The notes: generated from the letters alone by a model not told the origin. A DNA stretch of 9,146 nt from Methylococcaceae bacterium (GCA_013140465.1 JABFST010000139.1:1-9146), one strand, 5' to 3'; counted from the first letter of the stretch, positions 1 through 8,370 are shown. A program made the numbers and translations.

Positions 1-769
1 GATGTTTCCTACGCACGGCTCGCTCCAAATTGGGCGTAACACTGTTAAGGATGTACACAATTACGGCACGATGGATTTGACCCATGTCATCAAAAAATCC
101 AGCAATGTCGGGGTGAGCATGATGTCGTTAAAAATGCCCCCCTCCTATTTTTGGGGCATTTACCATCAGTTAGGTTTTGGCGTTTCTGCCAAAACAGACT
201 TTCCGGGTGAGGCTAGCGGTGTCGTCAAGGACTATAAAAAATGGAGTGAATTCGACCGCGCCATTTTGTCATTTGGCTATGGCTTAAACGGTTCTGCCTT
301 GCAGTTGGCGAGGGCTTATACCGCCTTGGCCGATGATGGCCTGTTACATTCTGTCAGCTTGCTTAAGCGCGAAGAGGACAACGAGGCAGTACGGGTGTTT
401 AGCGCCAAAACCGCCAAAAGTGTCAGAAAAATGATGGAAACCGTACTCATGAAAGACGGTACGGCTTATGAGGCGCGGGTAGATGGCTATACTGCGGCTG
501 GCAAAACCGGCACGGTTAAAAAAGCCTCAGGTTCCCACGGTTATGCCGAAAAAAAATACTTTTCGGTGTTTGCGGGCATGGCCCCCGCCACCGATCCACG
601 CTTAATTATAGTCGTCATGATAGACGAGCCATCAGCGGGCAAATATTACGGTGGTTTAGTGTCTGCCCCGGTATTTTCCAAGGTGATGGCAGGGGCGTTG
701 CGGATTATGGAAGTCGCACCTGACCAAGAAGAAACCATGCCGCTTTTATTAACCCGAATGACCCCTTAA
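1..769 (+). CDS. ftsI: FtsI (PBP3), septal peptidoglycan D,D-transpeptidase, 3' part only
   Basis: This is the C-terminal part of the class B penicillin-binding protein that cross-links septal peptidoglycan in the periplasm, working with FtsW. The frame is open from the first complete codon at base 2, so the methionine there is internal and the true start lies upstream. Visible transpeptidase motifs are SSN (visible residues 33-35, in KKSSNVGVSMM) and KTGT (168-171). Their spacing of 135 residues equals that of E. coli FtsI (S359 to K494), so about 326 residues are missing, including the membrane anchor, pedestal domain and the active-site serine (STVK-type motif), expected about 19 residues before the visible part. 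The segment GKYYGGLVSAPVFSKVMAG (213-231) matches the conserved end of the FtsI transpeptidase domain. The C-terminal tail after it is short. The gene ends in TAA, 6 nt before murE. A general class B PBP is the alternative, but neighbouring murE and the cluster order favour FtsI. Confidence 0.96.
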   Translation, partial: MFPTHGSLQIGRNTVKDVHNYGTMDLTHVIKKSSNVGVSMMSLKMPPSYFWGIYHQLGFGVSAKTDFPGEASGVVKDYKKWSEFDRAILSFGYGLNGSALQLARAYTALADDGLLHSVSLLKREEDNEAVRVFSAKTAKSVRKMMETVLMKDGTAYEARVDGYTAAGKTGTVKKASGSHGYAEKKYFSVFAGMAPATDPRLIIVVMIDEPSAGKYYGGLVSAPVFSKVMAGALRIMEVAPDQEETMPLLLTRMTP

Positions 770-775
770 CAGCAC

Positions 776-2287
776 ATGAAACTAAAGGAATTGCTGGCGG
801 ATTGGGCTGATGTGCCCAGCACAAGCTTAGGCTCCGCTGGCGATAGCATGATTACGGGCTTGGCCTTGGATAGCCGTGTGTTGGCTGCGGGCAATGTGTT
901 TATTGCCTTGGCGGGAGCGCAACAGCATGGTTTGGCGCATCTGGCCCAAGCACTGGAAAAACAGCCTGTTGCCATCTTGTATGATCCGGCTGGCGATGGC
1001 TTACAGCTGGCGGCACAAGCACATGCTAACGGGATACCGCTGGTCAAGGTTGACAGCCTTAATGTAAGGCTAGGCGAACTTGCCGCCCGTTATTACGCGC
1101 AGCCTTCGCAACAGATGTCGGTTATCGGCATTACTGGCACGAATGGCAAAACCTCTTGCAGCCAGTTTTTAAGCCAGCTCCTAGACAACTGCGGCCTAAT
1201 CGGCACTTTGGGCTGGGGCGAGTGGGGCAAATTACATAAAACGCTTAACACTACGCCTGATGCTTTGGAGATTCAAAGAATCTTGGCCCAGTTACACCAA
1301 GACCACAAAACCACAGTGGCGATGGAAGTGTCTTCGCACGGTTTGGAGCAAGGCCGGGTCAATGGCGTACAGTTTAGGGGCGCGGTCTTCACCAATATCA
1401 GCCGCGACCACTTAGATTATCACGGCACGATGGAAGCTTATGTCAAGGCTAAGCTGTTGTTGTTGGACAAGCCTGGTTTGGCCTTTGCCGTGGTTAATCT
1501 TGATGATGCTTATAGCGCACAAATTTTAGCGGCTATCCCCGCCAACGTAAGCGTGTGGGGCTTCAGCAAACAAGGCAACACCTTAGCTACGCAGTTTAGT
1601 TTGAACGCCGAGGCCATCACACATAAGCCCGATGGCATCGCTTTTACGCTGCGCTACCATACTGGGACTTATCGCGTTAGCGTACCGTTATACGGTGAAT
1701 TTAATGTTGATAATGTGCTGGCGGTATTGGCGGTGATGCTGGCCTTGGGTGTGGATATACATGCGGCGGTCAAAAAACTGGCCTTATTGCAGCCCGTCAT
1801 AGGGCGCATGGAGCGTTTTGGCGGTGCGGGGCAACCCTTGGTTATCGTCGATTATGCCCATACGCCCGATGCCTTAGACAAGGTTTTAGGCAGCTTAAAA
1901 AAACATTGCCCCCAAGACTTATGGGTGGTGTTTGGCTGTGGCGGCAACCGCGACCAGGGCAAACGCCCACAAATGGGGGCTATCGCCGAACAATGGGCCG
2001 ATCATGTCATTATTACTGACGACAATCCGCGCTTTGAGCAAAGCGCAGAGATAGCCAACGCAATTTTGGCGGGTTGCCAAACTGCGCCACAGCCAAATCG
2101 GCTGCAAGTGCTGCTGGATCGCGGGCAGGCCATACGCCATGCCATTGCGGCGGCAGCTAGCCAAGATATTATTGTCATTGCGGGCAAGGGCCATGAAGAT
2201 TATCAAGAAATTAACGGCGTAAGAACGCCTTTCAGCGATAGTCTTGTGGTCTTGTCCGCATTAAAAACCCGCGCGGAAACACCATGA
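776..2287 (+). CDS. murE: MurE, UDP-MurNAc-L-Ala-D-Glu:meso-diaminopimelate ligase
   Basis: This cytoplasmic Mur ligase adds the third stem-peptide residue using ATP. At 503 residues it is close to the usual MurE length. The N-terminal UDP-binding domain spans about 1-105 (LALDSRV at 29-35). The central ATPase domain has the P-loop GTNGKTS (121-127, Lys125), NTTPDA (158-163), EVSSHGL (184-190) and SRDHLDYHG (209-217). Lys226 in AYVKAKLLL is the likely carbamylated lysine, by alignment with E. coli K224. The C-terminal domain has GRMERF (343-348), DYAHTPDAL (359-367), GCGGNRDQGKRP (387-398) and GKGHE (470-474). DNPR at 416-419 is the established signature for meso-diaminopimelate rather than lysine. 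The ATG lies 6 nt after the ftsI stop and has no clear Shine-Dalgarno sequence, so translation is probably coupled to ftsI. The stop overlaps the murF start by 4 nt (ATGA). The motifs make the assignment secure. Confidence 0.98.
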   Translation: MKLKELLADWADVPSTSLGSAGDSMITGLALDSRVLAAGNVFIALAGAQQHGLAHLAQALEKQPVAILYDPAGDGLQLAAQAHANGIPLVKVDSLNVRLGELAARYYAQPSQQMSVIGITGTNGKTSCSQFLSQLLDNCGLIGTLGWGEWGKLHKTLNTTPDALEIQRILAQLHQDHKTTVAMEVSSHGLEQGRVNGVQFRGAVFTNISRDHLDYHGTMEAYVKAKLLLLDKPGLAFAVVNLDDAYSAQILAAIPANVSVWGFSKQGNTLATQFSLNAEAITHKPDGIAFTLRYHTGTYRVSVPLYGEFNVDNVLAVLAVMLALGVDIHAAVKKLALLQPVIGRMERFGGAGQPLVIVDYAHTPDALDKVLGSLKKHCPQDLWVVFGCGGNRDQGKRPQMGAIAEQWADHVIITDDNPRFEQSAEIANAILAGCQTAPQPNRLQVLLDRGQAIRHAIAAAASQDIIVIAGKGHEDYQEINGVRTPFSDSLVVLSALKTRAETP

Positions 2288-3663
2288 AAATGACGCTGGA
2301 CGACTGCGCCCAAGCAGTGCAAGGACACCTATCCGGTGCAAATAGTGAATTTGGTTCGGTCAGCATTGATAGCCGTGCCATTAAGCCGGGGCAGCTGTAT
2401 GTCGCGATTAAGGGGCCGCGTTTTGACGGCAACGACTTTATTGCCGAGGCCGAACAAGCCGGGGCAATCGCATCAATAGTATTGCCCACCGCCCAAGCCA
2501 CAAAAGCACATGTTGTCGTCAACGACACCCGCCTCGCACTTGCCCAACTGGCGGGCGCATGGCGTAATGCGTGGGCTAGCAGTGCCGCTAATCCGCCCGC
2601 CGTTGTGGGCGTGACAGGCAGTAACGGCAAGACCACGGTAAAAGAAATGGTCGCAGCCGTTTTGTCGGTTAAGGATGAGGTGTTGTTTACCCAAGGTAAT
2701 CTAAACAATGACATAGGCGTACCCTTAACGCTATTGCGGTTGGACGGACAGCACCGTTATGCAGTCATAGAAATGGGTGCAAACCATGCCGGAGAGATTG
2801 CATACACTAGCACTTATGCGCAAGCAGATGTTGTGATTATTACCAATGCGGGTGCGGCCCATATTGAAGGCTTTGGTAGCCTAGACGGCGTTGCCAAAGC
2901 CAAAGGCGAACTAGTAGAAACGCTAAAACCAAGCGGTATCGCCGTCCTTAACCACGACGACAAGTATTTCGGCTATTGGCGCACCTTGGCGGGCGACCGC
3001 AAGGTATGCACATTTGGTTTGGCTGAGGGTGCAGATGTGACGGCACTAGCGATTAGCACAACCATACACGGACACGCATTTGTGACCCGCTTTGAGTTGG
3101 TGACCGCTCTAGGCACAATGACCATCAACCTGCATCTGGCAGGACGGCATAATGTGCTGAATGCCTTGGCGGCTGCCGCAGCGGGCTTGGCTTTAGGGCT
3201 TAGCTTGGCGGAAGTCAAACAAGGCTTGGAACAAGTCCGGCCCGTTACCGGACGTTTGCAACTGTTACAAGGCCGTTTGGGCAATCTAATCATTGACGAT
3301 ACTTACAATGCCAACTCGGCCTCGCTGAAAGCGGGGCTAGACGTGCTGGCCCAAACACCCGGCCAGCCGTGGCTAGTGTTGGGGGCATTTGGTGAATTAG
3401 GGCCAGAAAGCCCCGCGATGCACGCGGACATGGGTGCGCTGATTAAAACCAGCGGCGTGCAAAGGCTATGGGCACTAGGCGAAGATTGCAAACACACTGT
3501 ACAAGCCTTTGGTGACGGGGCGTTGTTTTTTGATAGCCACCAAGCGCTGATAGATGCGCTTAATGTGGCATTGACAGGCGAGGAAACGATTTTGATTAAG
3601 GGTTCACGGGCACAGCGTATGGAAAATATCGCTGCCGCCTTAGTTGAAAATTTTAGGAATTAA
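2284..3663 (+). CDS. murF: MurF, UDP-MurNAc-tripeptide:D-alanyl-D-alanine ligase
   Basis: This cytoplasmic ATP-dependent ligase adds the D-Ala-D-Ala dipeptide, completing UDP-MurNAc-pentapeptide, the substrate of MraY two steps on. The 459-residue length is typical. The N-terminal substrate domain (about 1-100) has SIDSRAIKPGQLYVAIKG (27-44). The ATPase domain has the P-loop GSNGKTT (112-118, Lys116), the MurF-typical GNLNNDIGVPLTLL (138-151), EMGANHAGEI (163-172) and TNAGAAHIEGFGS (187-199). The C-terminal domain has GRHN (287-290), DDTYNANS (338-345), LGAFGELG (366-373) and LIKGSR (437-442). The start at 2284 shares ATGA with the end of murE. A second in-frame ATG two codons later (2290) is a possible alternative, since the weak GGAA at 2275-2278 could serve either. 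There are 3 nt between its stop and mraY. No missing key residue was seen. Confidence 0.98.
   Translation: MKMTLDDCAQAVQGHLSGANSEFGSVSIDSRAIKPGQLYVAIKGPRFDGNDFIAEAEQAGAIASIVLPTAQATKAHVVVNDTRLALAQLAGAWRNAWASSAANPPAVVGVTGSNGKTTVKEMVAAVLSVKDEVLFTQGNLNNDIGVPLTLLRLDGQHRYAVIEMGANHAGEIAYTSTYAQADVVIITNAGAAHIEGFGSLDGVAKAKGELVETLKPSGIAVLNHDDKYFGYWRTLAGDRKVCTFGLAEGADVTALAISTTIHGHAFVTRFELVTALGTMTINLHLAGRHNVLNALAAAAAGLALGLSLAEVKQGLEQVRPVTGRLQLLQGRLGNLIIDDTYNANSASLKAGLDVLAQTPGQPWLVLGAFGELGPESPAMHADMGALIKTSGVQRLWALGEDCKHTVQAFGDGALFFDSHQALIDALNVALTGEETILIKGSRAQRMENIAAALVENFRN
3655..3658 (+). promoter_or_regulatory. Shine-Dalgarno site for mraY
   Basis: AGGA lies in the last codons of murF, with 8 nt between it and the mraY ATG at 3667. 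This is good spacing and supports that start codon. The site lies inside the murF coding sequence, consistent with coupled translation along one message. Confidence 0.6.
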
Positions 3664-3666
3664 CCC

Positions 3667-4749
3667 ATGCTACTTTATTTTGCCGATTATTTAATGACCT
3701 TTGATGGCGGTTTCAGGGTATTCCACTACCTGACCTTTCGCGCCATCCTCGGTGCATTAACCGCATTGCTGATTTCATTTGTGGTGGGGCCGGTCATGAT
3801 CCGTAAACTCAGCCGCAAAAAAATAGGCCAAAGCATACGCGAACTAGGCCCACAATCCCATTACGAAAAAGCCGGGACTCCCACGATGGGCGGCACGTTA
3901 ATTTTAGTTGCGGTCGCGTTTAGCACCTTGTTGTGGGCCGATTTAGGCAACCGCTACATTTGGGTGATTTTGCTGGTGACCTTAGGTTACGGCATAGTCG
4001 GTTTTGTTGATGATTACCGAAAAGTCATCAAAAACAACAGCGATGGCCTGTCGGCAAAAGCCAAATATTTTTGGCAATCGGTCATAGGCTTAACTGCCGC
4101 CCTCTTTTTATATAAGACAGCGGTGTTGCCCGCCGAAACCCAATTCATCATCCCCTTTTTTAAGGATGTGATGTTGGATATGGGCTGGATGTATGTTGTC
4201 TTGACCTATTTTGTCATTGTCGGCACCAGCAACGCCGTCAATCTTACTGACGGCCTCGACGGCTTGGCGATTATGCCCACGGTTATGGTTGCAGCGGGCT
4301 TAGGGATTTTTGCGTATTTGTCTGGGCATGTTGCGTTTTCTGACTATTTGGCTATCCCGTACCTGCCCAACGCAGGTGAACTGATTGTGTTTTGTGCCGC
4401 CTTAGTCGGTGCGGGTCTAGGATTTTTGTGGTTTAACGCCTACCCCGCGATGGTGTTTATGGGCGATGTCGGTGCCTTGGCCTTAGGTGCTGCCTTAGGC
4501 GTGTTGGGGGTGCTGGTGCGGCAAGAACTGGTGCTGATGATTATGGGCGGGGTGTTTGTGATGGAAACCTTGTCGGTAATGATACAAGTGGCTTCTTTTA
4601 AAATGACCGGAAAACGGGTGTTTCGCATGGCCCCGATACACCATCACTTTGAATTGAAAGGCTGGCCCGAACCTAGGGTCATCGTGCGTTTTTGGATTAT
4701 CACCTTCATTTTGGTGCTGATTGGTCTTGCGACCTTAAAACTGAGATAA
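3667..4749 (+). CDS. mraY: MraY, phospho-MurNAc-pentapeptide transferase (lipid I synthase)
   Basis: This inner-membrane enzyme transfers phospho-MurNAc-pentapeptide from UDP to undecaprenyl phosphate, giving lipid I. The product is 360 residues, the same as E. coli MraY. About ten hydrophobic segments are visible (roughly 23-45, 72-92, 96-114, 133-150, 172-188, 197-216, 237-256, 263-283, 288-308, 338-357). Catalytic and Mg-binding features are the aspartate pair D115-D116 in [22 protein letters not shown] (189-201), D267 in FMGDVGAL, and the histidine cluster in [14 protein letters not shown] (322-335). [10 protein letters not shown] (67-76) is the usual N-terminal signature. Alanine follows DVG where E. 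coli has serine; to my recollection this also occurs in pseudomonads. The gene follows murF by 3 nt and precedes murD by 2 nt. WecA-type relatives are excluded by the HHHFE segment and the context. Confidence 0.98.
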   Translation: MLLYFADYLMTFDGGFRVFHYLTFRAILGALTALLISFVVGPVMIRKLSRKKIGQSIRELGPQSHYEKAGTPTMGGTLILVAVAFSTLLWADLGNRYIWVILLVTLGYGIVGFVDDYRKVIKNNSDGLSAKAKYFWQSVIGLTAALFLYKTAVLPAETQFIIPFFKDVMLDMGWMYVVLTYFVIVGTSNAVNLTDGLDGLAIMPTVMVAAGLGIFAYLSGHVAFSDYLAIPYLPNAGELIVFCAALVGAGLGFLWFNAYPAMVFMGDVGALALGAALGVLGVLVRQELVLMIMGGVFVMETLSVMIQVASFKMTGKRVFRMAPIHHHFELKGWPEPRVIVRFWIITFILVLIGLATLKLR

Positions 4750-4751
4750 AC

Positions 4752-6122
4752 ATGAACAGCGCAGCAACAATCGACACCTTGGCACAGCGTTTTGGGCTAG
4801 ATCCGCTCACGTCTAAAGTGTTGGTCGTGGGGCTAGGCAATACGGGCCTATCGGTTGCGCGCTATTTAAAAAAACTGGGCTATACCTTTGCTGTCACCGA
4901 TAGCCGCGACAAGCCCACGCTCATGGATGCGTTTTTCCAAACCATGCCCGATACCCCGCTGTTTATTGGCGGATTTGATGAGGCTGCCTTTAAGGTTGCC
5001 ACGCATTTAGTGGTCAGCCCCGGTTTGGCACTCAGCGAAAAATCCATCGTTAAGGCATTGGCAAGTGGCGCAAAACTCCTTAGCGACATCGACTTATTGG
5101 CCTGTTCTGTGACCGCACCGATTATTGCGATTACTGGTTCCAACGGTAAAAGCACCGTCACCACGATGCTGGGCGAAATGGCTAAAGCGTGCGGCAAAAA
5201 AGTCGCGGTAGGCGGCAATTTAGGCACACCCGCACTCGATTTGCTGGCAAGCAACGTACAGCTTTATGTGCTGGAACTGTCTAGTTTCCAATTGGAACGG
5301 ACTTTTGCGCTCAATGCCGCTGCTGCAACCGTGCTGAACTTATCGGCTGACCACTTGGACCGTCACGCCGATATGGCCGGATATGCCCACGAAAAACAAA
5401 CTATTTTTAACGGCGACGGGGTACAAGTCATAAATGCTGATGACCCTGCCGTGGCAGCAATGGCACGCCCGGATCGGCAATGCTTGCGCTTTTCTATTAA
5501 GACGACGGCTGATTTTTACTTAGCCAAACAAGGCGAAACCGAATACCTGATGCACGCTGCACAACCCTTAATGCCTTTGGCAAAATTGCCGCTGGAAGGC
5601 CGACACAACGCTGCTAATGCCTTGGCGGCACTGGCCTTAGGTAGTGCCGTGGGTTTGGATACAGCCACCATGTGCCAAGCGTTGCAAACATTTAAAGGTT
5701 TGGCGCACCGGATGCAAAAAGTCGGGCAGATTCGGGGCATACATTGGGTGAATGATTCCAAGGCCACCAATATTGGTGCCTGTGTCGCGGCTTTGCAAGG
5801 CTATGACCGCAAAGTGATTTTATTGGCGGGTGGCGATGCCAAAGGTCAAGACATGACCGAATTGTTGCCTGTGGTTAAAGAAAAAGCCAAGGGCGTGGTG
5901 TTAATGGGCAAAGATGCGCATCTCATCAAACAGGCACTGCAAGATTGTGTACCGATTTATGCCGCCAATACGATGGCTCAAGCCGTACAACTCGCCGCCA
6001 GCGTTGCCGAAGCAGGTGACAGCGTGCTGCTGTCGCCCGCGTGTGCCAGTTTGGACCAATATAAAAGTTATCAGGATCGCGGCGAACAATTTGCCCAAGC
6101 TGTTTTTGCCTTGTTGCCATGA
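4752..6122 (+). CDS. murD: MurD, UDP-MurNAc-L-alanine:D-glutamate ligase
   Basis: This cytoplasmic ligase adds D-glutamate to UDP-MurNAc-L-Ala. The frame is open upstream to a TTG at 4692 inside mraY, but the ATG at 4752 is chosen: it lies 2 nt after the mraY stop with a weak GAG at 4743-4745. This gives 456 residues, slightly longer than E. coli MurD (438), with about 14 extra residues before the nucleotide-fold loop VVGLGNTGLS (25-34). The ATPase domain has the P-loop GSNGKST (129-135, Lys133), GGNLGTPALDLL (154-165), ELSSFQLE (175-182) and LNLSADHLDRH (195-205). Lys215 in YAHEKQTIF is the likely carbamylated lysine. The C-terminal domain has GRHN (283-286), NDSKATN (334-340) and the MurD-typical LLSPACASLDQYKSYQDRGE (426-445). 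The stop overlaps the ftsW ATG by 4 nt. Confidence 0.98.
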   Translation: MNSAATIDTLAQRFGLDPLTSKVLVVGLGNTGLSVARYLKKLGYTFAVTDSRDKPTLMDAFFQTMPDTPLFIGGFDEAAFKVATHLVVSPGLALSEKSIVKALASGAKLLSDIDLLACSVTAPIIAITGSNGKSTVTTMLGEMAKACGKKVAVGGNLGTPALDLLASNVQLYVLELSSFQLERTFALNAAAATVLNLSADHLDRHADMAGYAHEKQTIFNGDGVQVINADDPAVAAMARPDRQCLRFSIKTTADFYLAKQGETEYLMHAAQPLMPLAKLPLEGRHNAANALAALALGSAVGLDTATMCQALQTFKGLAHRMQKVGQIRGIHWVNDSKATNIGACVAALQGYDRKVILLAGGDAKGQDMTELLPVVKEKAKGVVLMGKDAHLIKQALQDCVPIYAANTMAQAVQLAASVAEAGDSVLLSPACASLDQYKSYQDRGEQFAQAVFALLP

Positions 6123-7300
6123 GCAAACATCCTAAGCCATCACGCATCGGACGCTTTCACTTTGACCCTTTACTGGTTTTAGTGACTACCGCCTTATTGT
6201 TGATCGGTTTTGTCATGGTCGCGTCGGCCTCTTTGCATTTAGGGGTAAAAGTGGCTGAAAACAGCAACGCTTTCCATTACCCGATTAGGCAGTTGGCGCA
6301 TATCGGTTTGGGATTGTTTTTAGGAACAATAGTCGCGCTTACGCCGCTCAAGTTTTGGCAAATCGCAGGGGCCAGATTGTTTATTGTCGGCTTGGCGTTA
6401 CTGGTGTTGGTGTTGATTCCTGGTTTGGGGGTAAACGTAAACGGCAGTACTCGATGGCTAGATTTAGGCGGGTTACGCATCCAAGTGTCCGAAGTGGTCA
6501 AATATTTTGCCGTTATTTACATGGCGGGTTATGTGACCCGACACCAGCAATCGATACGCGATTCTGCGTTTGGTTTGATTAAGCCCTTGCTGTTATTTTC
6601 GGTAGCCAGCTTGTTGTTGTTGCTGGAACCCGATTTTGGCTCGTCGGTGGTGTTATTGATTATTGCAATGGGCATCATGTTTTTGGCGGGAGCTAGGCTG
6701 TCACAATTCATTATGCTACTGACTATCGTAGCGGTATCGGCAACCTTGCTGGTTTACTTCGAGCCTTACCGTATGAAGCGGGTCATCAGTTTTATGGATC
6801 CTTGGGCAGATGCCAAGGATACGGGTTATCAATTGGTCCATGCCCTAATTGCATTTGGGCGTGGTGAGTTTTTAGGCGTGGGTTTGGGCAGTGGCATCCA
6901 AAAATTGTATTACTTGCCCGAAGCCCACACGGACTTTTTATTCTCGGTTATCGCCGAAGAATTGGGCTTGGCGGGCGTGTTGACAGTTATTTTGTTATTT
7001 TCATTATTGGTTAGGCGCACTTTCCAAATTGCCTTGGCAGCAGAACAGTTAGGCGACCATTTTGCCGCTTTTATTGCTTATGGTTTAGGCATTTGGTTTG
7101 GTTTTCAGGCATTTGTCAACATGGGCGTGAATATGGGCATATTGCCGACCAAAGGTTTGACCTTGCCCTTAATGAGTTACGGTGGCGGCAGTATGATGAT
7201 TATGTGTTGCGCGGTGGCCTTGCTGTTTCGCGTACAAAGCGAAGTGATGGAAATGAAGGCGAATATGCCTAAGGAAAGGTCCCGATGGGCCGTCGTATAG
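6119..7300 (+). CDS. ftsW: FtsW, SEDS-family septal peptidoglycan glycosyltransferase
   Basis: This polytopic inner-membrane protein polymerises lipid II at the septum in complex with FtsI. The product is 393 residues, a little shorter than E. coli FtsW (414), with a short basic cytoplasmic N-terminus (about 1-15). Roughly ten hydrophobic segments can be drawn, starting near 16-36, 58-76 and 83-101 and ending near 356-371. SEDS signatures are VNGSTRWLDLGG (107-118), LLEPDFGSSVVLL (168-180), PEAHTDFLFSVIAEELG (267-283) and LPLMSYGGGS (349-358). D272 matches the catalytic aspartate known from FtsW and RodA (E. coli FtsW D297). The usual QPSE/QPAE motif reads QVSE at 122-125. The start shares ATGA with the murD stop and has no clear Shine-Dalgarno, suggesting reinitiation. 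The 3' end overlaps murG by 16 nt. RodA is the alternative paralogue, but position between murD and murG and the PEAHTDF sequence favour FtsW. Confidence 0.97.
   Translation: MSKHPKPSRIGRFHFDPLLVLVTTALLLIGFVMVASASLHLGVKVAENSNAFHYPIRQLAHIGLGLFLGTIVALTPLKFWQIAGARLFIVGLALLVLVLIPGLGVNVNGSTRWLDLGGLRIQVSEVVKYFAVIYMAGYVTRHQQSIRDSAFGLIKPLLLFSVASLLLLLEPDFGSSVVLLIIAMGIMFLAGARLSQFIMLLTIVAVSATLLVYFEPYRMKRVISFMDPWADAKDTGYQLVHALIAFGRGEFLGVGLGSGIQKLYYLPEAHTDFLFSVIAEELGLAGVLTVILLFSLLVRRTFQIALAAEQLGDHFAAFIAYGLGIWFGFQAFVNMGVNMGILPTKGLTLPLMSYGGGSMMIMCCAVALLFRVQSEVMEMKANMPKERSRWAVV
7271..7279 (+). promoter_or_regulatory. Strong Shine-Dalgarno site for murG, inside ftsW
   Basis: The purine-rich AAGGAAAGG near the end of ftsW ends 5 nt before the murG ATG at 7285. 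It is the strongest ribosome binding site seen at any junction in the window. It fixes the murG start and implies that murG can be initiated independently, even though its start overlaps ftsW by 16 nt. Confidence 0.7.
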
Positions 7301-8370
7301 TCATTATGGCAGGAGGCACGGGCGGGCATGTGTTTCCGGCCTTAGCCGTTGCCGAACAATTACGCGCAGAAGGCTGGCAAGTGAGCTGGCTTGGTACGCA
7401 AAAAGGTTTGGAAAGCCGCGTAGTTCCTGCGCATGGCATAGAGATAGATTGGTTGTCGGTCGCAGGTGTGCGCGGCAAAGGTTGGGCGGCAAAAATCAGT
7501 GCCGTATTGGGCTTGTTTAAGGCTAGCCTACAGGCACGGCGCATCTTACGCCAACGCAAACCCGACGTGGTATTGGGTATGGGCGGATTTGTGGCAGGGC
7601 CGGGCGGCCTGATGGCAAAGCTATTGGGCATCCCCTTAGTCATCCACGAGCAAAACCGTGTGCCTGGTACGACCAATCGCTTGCTGGCGCGTTTTGCCAA
7701 TCAATTGTTAGAAGCCTTCCCGAATAGCTTTAGCAAAAAATTTACTGCCGAATGCACAGGCAACCCGTTACGCGCGGCGTTTTTGACGGCTGCACACGCC
7801 CCGCACCAAGCATCGGCTGATAGCGTCCGGCTGCTAGTCGTCGGCGGCAGTCAAGGGGCGCAAATTTTAAATGAAACCGTACCTGCCGCGATTGCCGCAT
7901 GGCAAGGTGCAAGCGACGTACAACCCGCGATACACATCCAACACCAAACAGGTGCAGTGATGCAGGAAACCGTCGCCAAGCATTACCAAACCTTAGGCAT
8001 TAACGCGACCGTGTATGCGTTTATAGACGATATGGTGGCGGCCTACCAATGGGCTGATGTCGTCATTTGCCGCGCGGGTGCAATGACTGTCAGTGAAGTC
8101 GCGGCGATGGGTGTGCCCGCGATTTTTATCCCGCTGCCCTCGGCTATAGACGACCACCAAACCGCCAACGCACGCTATCTAACCGACGCGGGCGCAGGTT
8201 TACTGTTAAAACAAAGCGAACTGACCCCAGGCAAACTGGCAGAAACTATCACTATGGCACTTGAACAACTGGCTGCGATGCGGCTGGCAACAACAAAATG
8301 CGCACGCTTGGATGCCACGGCGGTCGTTGCGGGCTATTGTGGCGCCAATGCCAAGGTGGCGCGCGCATGA
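7285..8370 (+). CDS. murG: MurG, undecaprenyl-PP-MurNAc-pentapeptide GlcNAc transferase (lipid II synthase)
   Basis: This GT28-family, GT-B-fold enzyme sits on the inner face of the membrane and transfers GlcNAc from UDP-GlcNAc to lipid I. The 361-residue length is typical. The N-terminal acceptor domain has the glycine loop [11 protein letters not shown] (10-20, His15 matching E. coli H19), [11 protein letters not shown] (98-108) and HEQN (121-124). The C-terminal donor domain has [10 protein letters not shown] (187-196), RAGAMTVSE (263-271, Glu271 matching the UDP-GlcNAc-binding glutamate of E. coli) and [14 protein letters not shown] (283-296). Arginine follows HEQN where E. coli has glycine. 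The last 30 or so residues are poorly conserved and alanine-rich, which is common at MurG C-termini. The ATG is 5 nt after a strong ribosome binding site inside ftsW. The stop shares ATGA with murC. Confidence 0.98.
   Translation: MGRRIVIMAGGTGGHVFPALAVAEQLRAEGWQVSWLGTQKGLESRVVPAHGIEIDWLSVAGVRGKGWAAKISAVLGLFKASLQARRILRQRKPDVVLGMGGFVAGPGGLMAKLLGIPLVIHEQNRVPGTTNRLLARFANQLLEAFPNSFSKKFTAECTGNPLRAAFLTAAHAPHQASADSVRLLVVGGSQGAQILNETVPAAIAAWQGASDVQPAIHIQHQTGAVMQETVAKHYQTLGINATVYAFIDDMVAAYQWADVVICRAGAMTVSEVAAMGVPAIFIPLPSAIDDHQTANARYLTDAGAGLLLKQSELTPGKLAETITMALEQLAAMRLATTKCARLDATAVVAGYCGANAKVARA
8353..8359 (+). promoter_or_regulatory. Probable Shine-Dalgarno region for murC
   Basis: AAGGTGG lies in the last codons of murG. 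The AAGG core is 10 nt before the ATG at 8367, which favours that start over the in-frame ATG two codons later (8373). The AAGG sits in the loop of a possible 6-bp hairpin (GCGCCA at 8342-8347 with TGGCGC at 8357-8362), described under findings. Confidence 0.45.

Noticed and set aside
770..775. Short gap between ftsI and murE, examined for a promoter or terminator.
   Set aside because: It is 6 nt long with no stem-loop or promoter-like elements; no internal promoter elsewhere could be supported by eye.
766..1047. Minus-strand open frame opposite the start of murE, and similar minus-strand frames opposite murF, mraY, murD, ftsW and murG.
   Set aside because: They lie wholly inside strongly supported + strand genes, show no recognisable protein motifs and have low-complexity Ala/Pro/Ser/Cys-rich translations typical of antisense shadows.
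4471..4500. Recurring CTTAGG/CCTTAGG words through the window, considered as a possible genome-wide repeat or DNA uptake signal.
   Set aside because: They occur within coding sequence, often as a TTA leucine codon followed by a GGN glycine codon, so codon preference explains them. A whole-genome word count would be needed to claim more.
4692..4751. Upstream extension of the murD frame from a TTG inside mraY.
   Set aside because: The added residues match nothing in MurD, the extension overlaps the conserved mraY end by 58 nt, and the ATG at 4752 fits the mraY stop with normal spacing.
4868..4874. Run of seven A in murD, with similar A-runs at 549-556 (ftsI), 1897-1903 (murE) and 3817-3823 (mraY), considered as slippage or programmed frameshift sites.
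   Set aside because: Each run encodes Lys-Lys in a full-length gene. At the murD run the -1 frame reaches a stop within about ten codons, and no conserved alternative product or clear stimulatory structure was seen.
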